Assembly: GCA_964639325.1 (NCBI GenBank)
Contig: CAZXDO010000022.1
Coordinates: forward strand, 1-25,204
Direction of reading: 5' to 3'
Length of the DNA: 25,204 nt
Source: DATGCT01 sp964639325
Lineage (GTDB): Bacteria; Patescibacteriota; Minisyncoccia; UBA6257; GWB1-50-10
In this document: piece by piece, positions 21,430-25,204 of the stretch
How the letters are laid out: every line of letters starts with the position of its first letter
Position numbering within the stretch: position 1 is the first letter of the stretch
Notes under the pieces: generated by a model
Told to the model about the DNA's origin: nothing
The model's database searches: none
What the model saw: only the letters and a program-made list of their open reading frames with translations
Position numbers and translations under genes: made by a program

Positions 21430-22365
21430 CTAAGATTTATTTTTTTGGAACCATCCAAAAATACTATCAGCGGCGATAGCTCCCTCGCTAGCAGCAGTTA
21501 TAATCTGGCGAAAGTTATTAGAACCATCTGTTATGTCCCCGGCAGCCCATACTCCCTCTTTGTTAGTTCTTTGAGTTTTATCAACTTCAACATAACCGTC
21601 TTCATTTGTTTTTATATCCAACATATCTAATATTTCCCTTCTGGGATAACTTCCTATTTCTATAAACAAGCCGTCTAAATCTATTTTTTTGTTTCCTTTA
21701 TATTTCTTGTCTAAAACAACGCCTTCCAATTTTTCTTTCCCTATTAATTCAGAAACATTAGTATTAAAAACAACTTCTATATTATCTCTATTCATTACCT
21801 GGTCTATCCAAATAAGATCCCCCCGGAGAGCATCTTTACGATATATTTGATAAACTTTTTTTGCTACTTCAGAAAGGTATAAAGAGGCTGTATTGGCTGC
21901 ATCACTTCCACCTACTACCCCCACTACCTTGTCCCTGTAAAACATAGCATCACAGGTAGCGCAATAAGAAACACCTCGGCCGGTTAAAGCATTTTCATTT
22001 GGCAATCCCAATTTACGATGTTCTGTTCCTGTAGTAATAAGCAAAGCTTGAACTTTTAAAGTCTTCTCTCCTTCTGTCTTTATCTTAAAAGAACCGTCCT
22101 CTTGCTTGCTAATTTCAGTAACCTTATCTGCCAATATTTCACCCCCTAAAGCACTTACATGCTCCTGCATTTTCATTGTTAATTCCGACCCTCTTATTTC
22201 ATTATTCCCCGGATAATTACAAATTTTATGAGCTTCAAAAATCAAGCCTCCGGGAGCTTCTCCAATAACAACATTGCTTATTTTGTAACGAGAAGCGTAA
22301 ATAGAAGCTGTCATACCGGCCGGACCCGTTCCTATAATGGCTAATTGATAATTATTATTTTCCAT
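21430..22365 (-). CDS. trxB: Thioredoxin reductase-like flavoprotein
   Basis: 311 residues, normal for low-molecular-weight TrxR. The FAD-binding GTGPAGMTASIYA lies at 12-24, the redox pair is C135-A-T-C138 in YCATCDAMF, and the second FAD motif GVWAAGDITDG lies near the C-terminus. The nucleotide-binding site is unusual: GGSDAA (152-157) stands for the common GGGxSA, and YRKDALRG (175-182) for HRRDxFRA, which grips the 2'-phosphate of NADPH. Use of NADH or a changed donor is therefore possible. It reduces thioredoxin in the cytosol, and trxA is in the same operon. The ATG lies one base after the glutamate dehydrogenase stop. Confidence 0.92.
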   Translation of the reverse strand: MENNNYQLAIIGTGPAGMTASIYASRYKISNVVIGEAPGGLIFEAHKICNYPGNNEIRGSELTMKMQEHVSALGGEILADKVTEISKQEDGSFKIKTEGEKTLKVQALLITTGTEHRKLGLPNENALTGRGVSYCATCDAMFYRDKVVGVVGGSDAANTASLYLSEVAKKVYQIYRKDALRGDLIWIDQVMNRDNIEVVFNTNVSELIGKEKLEGVVLDKKYKGNKKIDLDGLFIEIGSYPRREILDMLDIKTNEDGYVEVDKTQRTNKEGVWAAGDITDGSNNFRQIITAASEGAIAADSIFGWFQKNKS

Positions 22366-22366
22366 A

Positions 22367-23596
22367 TTAAATATTACCTCTTAATTTTTCTGCCGAGAGA
22401 ACTTTTCGAATTGCTAATATATAAGCAACCGTTCTTAAACTTATCTCCCTTTTTCTTTCTTCATAAAGATTTACCACCTTATCCCAAGAATTATTCATTT
22501 TTTTCTCTAATAAGTTTTCTAAATATTCTTTATCAAAAACCCCGCCGCTTTTGTTTTGAACCCATTCAAAATAACTAACAATCACTCCTCCTGAATTAGC
22601 GAGTATGTCTGGGATAATTGTAACACCTTTATCAAATAAAACTTTATCAGCTTCGTAATCAACAGGACCATTGGCAATTTCTACTACATATTCCGCTTTA
22701 ACCTCGTCAACATTTTCTTTAGTAATTTGATTTTCCATAGCAGCCAAAACTAAAACATTAACCGGTAACTTTAATAAATCTTCATTATCAATCGCCTCGC
22801 CTTCTTCGTATGAAGAAACATTTCCACTTTTTTCTTTTTTAACAATTATATTTTCAATATCTAAACCATCCTTATTATAGACCCCTCCCTTGCTATCGCT
22901 AACAGCAACCACCTTTATTCCTTCATCATTCAACATTTTAGCGATATTCATACCTGCATTTCCAAACCCTTGAACCGCTACAGAAATACTTTTACCTAAA
23001 CCAAACTTTTTTATAAGGGAAAGGATAGTAATAAAACCTCCTTTTGCCGTAGCATTATTCCGCAATTCACAACCGCCAAGCTCTAAAGGTTTACCTGTAA
23101 TAAAACCGGGTTCGTGATGTCCGGCTTTTTTTTCGTACTCATCTAACATCCAAGCCATAACTTGAGAATTTGTATATACGTCCGGAGCAGGAATATCTTT
23201 GTTCTCACCTAAATCTTCATAAAAAGAATCAACAAATTTTCTACTAACTTCTTCTAAAACCTCTTTAGAAATTTCTTTAGGATTAAACTTAACCCCGCCT
23301 TTTGCCCCACCATAAGGAAGATCAGCTAAAGAATTTTTAATTGTCATCCAAAAAGCTAATGACTTAACCTCATCTTCATTAACATTTGGGTGAAACCTAA
23401 CTCCTCCCTTCCCGGGACCTAAAGAATCGTTAAAAACCACTCTCCAGGCTGAAACAGTTTCTCCATTTACTTCAAACTCTTTCTTGTTAACTCTTTTAGG
23501 CCTCAAAAGAAAATTTATTTCTTCGTCTGTTAAACCTTCTATGTTTTTAATATCTTCAAGTCTTTGGTTTATGCCCGAAAATATATTATTGCTCAT
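22367..23596 (-). CDS. gdhA: Glutamate dehydrogenase (Glu/Leu/Phe/Val family)
   Basis: 409 residues, typical for hexameric GDH. The N-terminal substrate domain has GPGKGGVRFHP (60-70), MTIKNSL (84-90, K87) and PYGGAKGG (94-101, catalytic Lys K99), then PAPDV with D139. The NAD(P) domain has the Rossmann loop GFGNAG (210-215). Lys at position 63 in KGGVR is the residue that binds the glutamate side-chain carboxylate; Leu and Phe dehydrogenases lack it, so glutamate is the likely substrate. It interconverts glutamate and 2-oxoglutarate plus ammonia. Its place between thioredoxin and thioredoxin reductase is unusual; it could supply NAD(P)H to the reductase (inference). Confidence 0.94.
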   Translation of the reverse strand: MSNNIFSGINQRLEDIKNIEGLTDEEINFLLRPKRVNKKEFEVNGETVSAWRVVFNDSLGPGKGGVRFHPNVNEDEVKSLAFWMTIKNSLADLPYGGAKGGVKFNPKEISKEVLEEVSRKFVDSFYEDLGENKDIPAPDVYTNSQVMAWMLDEYEKKAGHHEPGFITGKPLELGGCELRNNATAKGGFITILSLIKKFGLGKSISVAVQGFGNAGMNIAKMLNDEGIKVVAVSDSKGGVYNKDGLDIENIIVKKEKSGNVSSYEEGEAIDNEDLLKLPVNVLVLAAMENQITKENVDEVKAEYVVEIANGPVDYEADKVLFDKGVTIIPDILANSGGVIVSYFEWVQNKSGGVFDKEYLENLLEKKMNNSWDKVVNLYEERKREISLRTVAYILAIRKVLSAEKLRGNI

Positions 23597-23606
23597 AAGA
23601 TAATTA

Positions 23607-23936
23607 TTAAATTTTTTCCTCTAATTCTTTCTTAAACATACTCTTCGGCCTTGCTCCTACAAAATCACCAATTACTTCTCCTTTCTTTAATAACTTCATA
23701 TTAGGAATACTTTGTATTTGGTACCTTATGGCTAACTCCTGGTTTTCAGGTTCTTCTATATTTACTTTACAAACCTTTAACTTGCCCTCCATTTCTTCTG
23801 AAAGCTCATCTAAAACAGGCGCCATCATAAGGCAGGGCTGGCACCAAGGAGCCCAAAAGTCCACCAAAACGGGGACTTCTGAATTAATTATTTCTTCTTG
23901 AAAACTATCCGCCGAAACTTCAACTACTTTTGACAT
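23607..23936 (-). CDS. trxA: Thioredoxin
   Basis: 109 residues, full-length cytosolic thioredoxin without signal peptide. The active site is W31-C32-Q-P-C35 (WCGPC in E. coli; Gly to Gln here), D26 sits in the buried FDF-like position (VDFWAP), and the cis-proline is P78 in SIPNM. A third Cys, C56, lies in the KVCKVNI strand. It starts 7 nt after the CsoR-like stop and precedes the dehydrogenase by 10 nt. It delivers electrons from the reductase at the end of the same operon to oxidised protein thiols, and possibly to persulfides. Confidence 0.96.
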   Translation of the reverse strand: MSKVVEVSADSFQEEIINSEVPVLVDFWAPWCQPCLMMAPVLDELSEEMEGKLKVCKVNIEEPENQELAIRYQIQSIPNMKLLKKGEVIGDFVGARPKSMFKKELEEKI

Positions 23937-23943
23937 ATTTAAT

Positions 23944-24174
23944 TTATTTTTTACTTATTTGTTTAATTATTTTTTCTGCCCTCTCGGCCTGGCTGGTTTT
24001 AAAGCACTTTTGCAAATTACTGCTGAGGTAATCATCCAAAACTCCATTCAACGCTCCTTTAACAGCGCTAAACTGGTCAAGAACTTTCTCACAACCTTCC
24101 TCATTCTCAATCATTCTGGTTAAACCGGCTATTTGACCCGAGATTCTATTTAACTTTGCGACTTCTTTTTTCAT
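23944..24174 (-). CDS. CsoR/CstR/FrmR-family thiol-sensing repressor
   Basis: 76 residues, an all-helical DUF156 protein. Family marks are LNRISGQIAGLTRMIE (8-23), CEKVLDQFSAVKGAL (28-42) and a C-terminal helix. In copper-sensing CsoR the ligands are Cys-His-Cys; here the equivalent residues are C28, N53 and C57, with the His lost. The same Cys pair without His is found in CstR, which senses persulfides. A thiol or persulfide signal is thus more likely than copper. The gene starts an operon with thioredoxin, glutamate dehydrogenase and thioredoxin reductase. Its own promoter carries a CsoR-like operator between -35 and -10, and the -10 ends six bases before the ATG. Confidence 0.92.
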   Translation of the reverse strand: MKKEVAKLNRISGQIAGLTRMIENEEGCEKVLDQFSAVKGALNGVLDDYLSSNLQKCFKTSQAERAEKIIKQISKK

Positions 24175-24180
24175 GCAACC

Positions 24181-24209
24181 AATATACTCCCCTAGGGTAT
24201 ATCTGTCAA
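24181..24209 (-). promoter_or_regulatory. Promoter with CsoR-like operator, leaderless
   Basis: Minus-strand TTGACA (24209-24204), exact 17-nt spacer, TATATT (24186-24181), then six bases (GGTTGC) and the ATG at 24174. The spacer and -10 edge hold the interrupted palindrome ATACCCTAGGGGAGTAT (24200-24184), close to the TACCC...GGGGTA operators of CsoR proteins. Repressor binding there would block RNA polymerase. Confidence 0.85.
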
Positions 24210-24230
24210 ATCAACTTATTAAAACAAAAA

Positions 24231-24257
24231 GCGTCTTAGAAAATAATCCTAAGACGC
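24231..24257 (-). terminator. Intrinsic terminator of the 24263-25105 gene
   Basis: GCGTCTTAG (24231-24239) pairs with CTAAGACGC (24249-24257). On the minus strand it is followed by TTTTTGTTTT. It isolates the redox operon from the gene upstream. Confidence 0.9.
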
Positions 24258-24262
24258 GTAAA

Positions 24263-25105
24263 TTAGTTGCTCCGTGAACGCTTTATATGTTCAGCTACAC
24301 CGGCAACCGTAACAAACTTGCCAAATCCATCTACCATTTCTTCTGTCATTATCTGCAACCCATCTCCTTCTTCTCCAATGGTCCGATCAGCTACTTTCAT
24401 CATCATAAGAGCTCCAAGTTGTTGTGTTGTTAAAACCTGATCCAAGCTTGGCGCATTGGTCAAAATGTCTTGGTAAAACCTTTCGTAAAAATCAGATTTT
24501 CTTTTAAACTTCAACATAAACTCAAGAAGATTATTGATAAAAATCTCACCGGCTAAATCTCCTTCTTTTCTCAAACCGCAGGCATAAGCTACGTGCTTGC
24601 AAATCAGATGACTTTCAGTAGATGAAATTTTATTTCCATAATCACCGCTCTTTCCAAAAAACCTAACAACACCTTCGTTGTTAATATCCAAAAAACCTCC
24701 TACAAATATAAAAGGAGACTGAATCGTTTCTTTAAAGCGGCTAACTGAACCACTTTTAGATAAAGGCCAACCCATCTTACCTAAGTGTTCATAAGCAATA
24801 TCCCTATGAAACGACTTATCAAGAGAGATTACATCAAGTGTTGCAAGATCGCCGAAGTTATAAAACTTCAAAACCAAAACATATTTCTGGTTTTTTCCTT
24901 TCTTTAAACGCTCGGAATTTTCAATACATGTCCGTAAAAAAACAAGAGCAGTTTTACCTGGATTTCCAAAGTCCAAAGATAAGGTAGCTGCTATACAACC
25001 GGTTAAATTGTTCTCATGTTTATAAGCTTCCATAAACAAGCTTACCGGCCAATACGCGCCAATCTCATCCTGAACAAGATCAAATTTTACTTTCTTTTCT
25101 TTCAT
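24263..25105 (-). CDS. Unknown protein with possible Janus/phosphohistidine-phosphatase-like domain
   Basis: 280 residues from the ATG at 25105. A longer frame can start at TTG (25114), but the ATG is preferred. No signal or membrane helix. The middle (about 72-178) recalls the Janus/Ocnus fold of 14-kDa phosphohistidine phosphatase: a KYVLVLKFY strand, then FHRDIAYEHLGKMGW with H100 at the place of the catalytic His in YHADIYD, then VGGFLDI, then VRFFGKSGDYG resembling the VYGYSxxYG strand. The first 70 and last 100 residues match nothing I know. It has its own promoter and terminator. The fold call is by eye and tentative. Confidence 0.6.
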   Translation of the reverse strand: MKEKKVKFDLVQDEIGAYWPVSLFMEAYKHENNLTGCIAATLSLDFGNPGKTALVFLRTCIENSERLKKGKNQKYVLVLKFYNFGDLATLDVISLDKSFHRDIAYEHLGKMGWPLSKSGSVSRFKETIQSPFIFVGGFLDINNEGVVRFFGKSGDYGNKISSTESHLICKHVAYACGLRKEGDLAGEIFINNLLEFMLKFKRKSDFYERFYQDILTNAPSLDQVLTTQQLGALMMMKVADRTIGEEGDGLQIMTEEMVDGFGKFVTVAGVAEHIKRSRSN

Positions 25106-25150
25106 AATTTTCAATTTTTAAAGTACATTCTATTGCAATTAACTTCCCGT

Positions 25151-25179
25151 ACTATAAAACCAATTTAAATATTTGTCAA
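25151..25179 (-). promoter_or_regulatory. Promoter of the 24263-25105 gene
   Basis: Minus-strand TTGACA (25179-25174), 17-nt spacer, TATAGT (25156-25151). The leader would be about 40 nt. No gene is seen from 25106 to the window end. Confidence 0.8.
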
Positions 25180-25204
25180 AGGTAAACCCTGCCATTGACA
25201 AAAT

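Noticed and set aside
23944..24174. Copper-sensing CsoR
   Set aside because: The His ligand is Asn (N53) and no copper-transport gene is in the operon, so a thiol or persulfide sensor fits better.
25106..25114. TTG start three codons upstream for the last gene
   Set aside because: The in-frame ATG at 25105 is the simpler start; the TTG has no ribosome-binding sequence.
1..25204. tRNA or rRNA genes
   Set aside because: No intergenic gap shows a T-loop-like GGTTCRANYCC with matching acceptor arms, and no rRNA-like stretch was recognised.

Overview
The window looks like a piece of a Candidate Phyla Radiation (Patescibacteria) genome, most likely a Parcubacteria-type lineage. This rests on style, not on a marker phylogeny. 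The DNA is AT-rich with short intergenic gaps. Many proteins are small and carry one N-terminal membrane anchor. Two chaperones lack their prolyl-isomerase domains. A GNVGIGTTSPG-repeat surface protein and a ComFC competence protein are present. Most start codons have no Shine-Dalgarno sequence, and several promoters lie so close to the ATG that the mRNAs should be leaderless. One clear TGA stop (the ATGA overlap at 1929-1932) argues for genetic code 11 rather than the TGA=Gly code of Gracilibacteria/SR1.

Layout. 1-1575: a secreted repeat protein that runs off the left edge, and a membrane-anchored cupredoxin-like protein whose copper site is degenerate. 1643-2291: a DUF4258/DUF2283 toxin-antitoxin-like pair between two 72-bp direct repeats, each holding an intrinsic terminator and a palindrome. 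2462-4646: a trigger factor without FKBP domain and a divergent comFC, separated by a cluster of palindromic repeats. 4766-8299: a MacAB/YknXYZ-type ABC export operon (adaptor, ATPase, permease). 8416-11308: an anchored six-cysteine protein, CTP synthase, VKOR (disulfide formation) and a 44-aa membrane peptide. 11402-11674: rpmA (L27), alone on the + strand. 11718-13185: a ZnuBC-type metal importer without its binding protein.

13483-20078 is a run of cell-envelope and carbohydrate genes: a SurA-like chaperone without parvulin domain, a VanY-type LD/DD-carboxypeptidase, an MliC-domain (lysozyme-inhibitor-like) protein, a HAD-IIB sugar phosphatase, a protein with two fused GH130 domains, and a single-domain GH130. 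The last four are 3-4 nt apart. 20207-21128 holds two unrecognised small genes. 21430-24174 is a redox operon: a CsoR/CstR-type repressor (Cys-Asn-Cys sensor residues), thioredoxin, glutamate dehydrogenase and thioredoxin reductase, under a consensus promoter whose spacer contains a CsoR-like operator. 24263-25105 encodes a protein with faint similarity to the Janus/phosphohistidine phosphatase fold.

Two families of dispersed palindromes, about 15 copies and all intergenic, are the most unusual structural feature. Type A is a 12-bp stem with a GTCGGGA loop. Type B is a two-level hairpin with outer stem GATGTCG/CGACATC. Copies differ by paired changes that keep the stems, and several A copies sit beside DnaA-box-like 9-mers. 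No rRNA, tRNA, CRISPR array, transposase or prophage was found.
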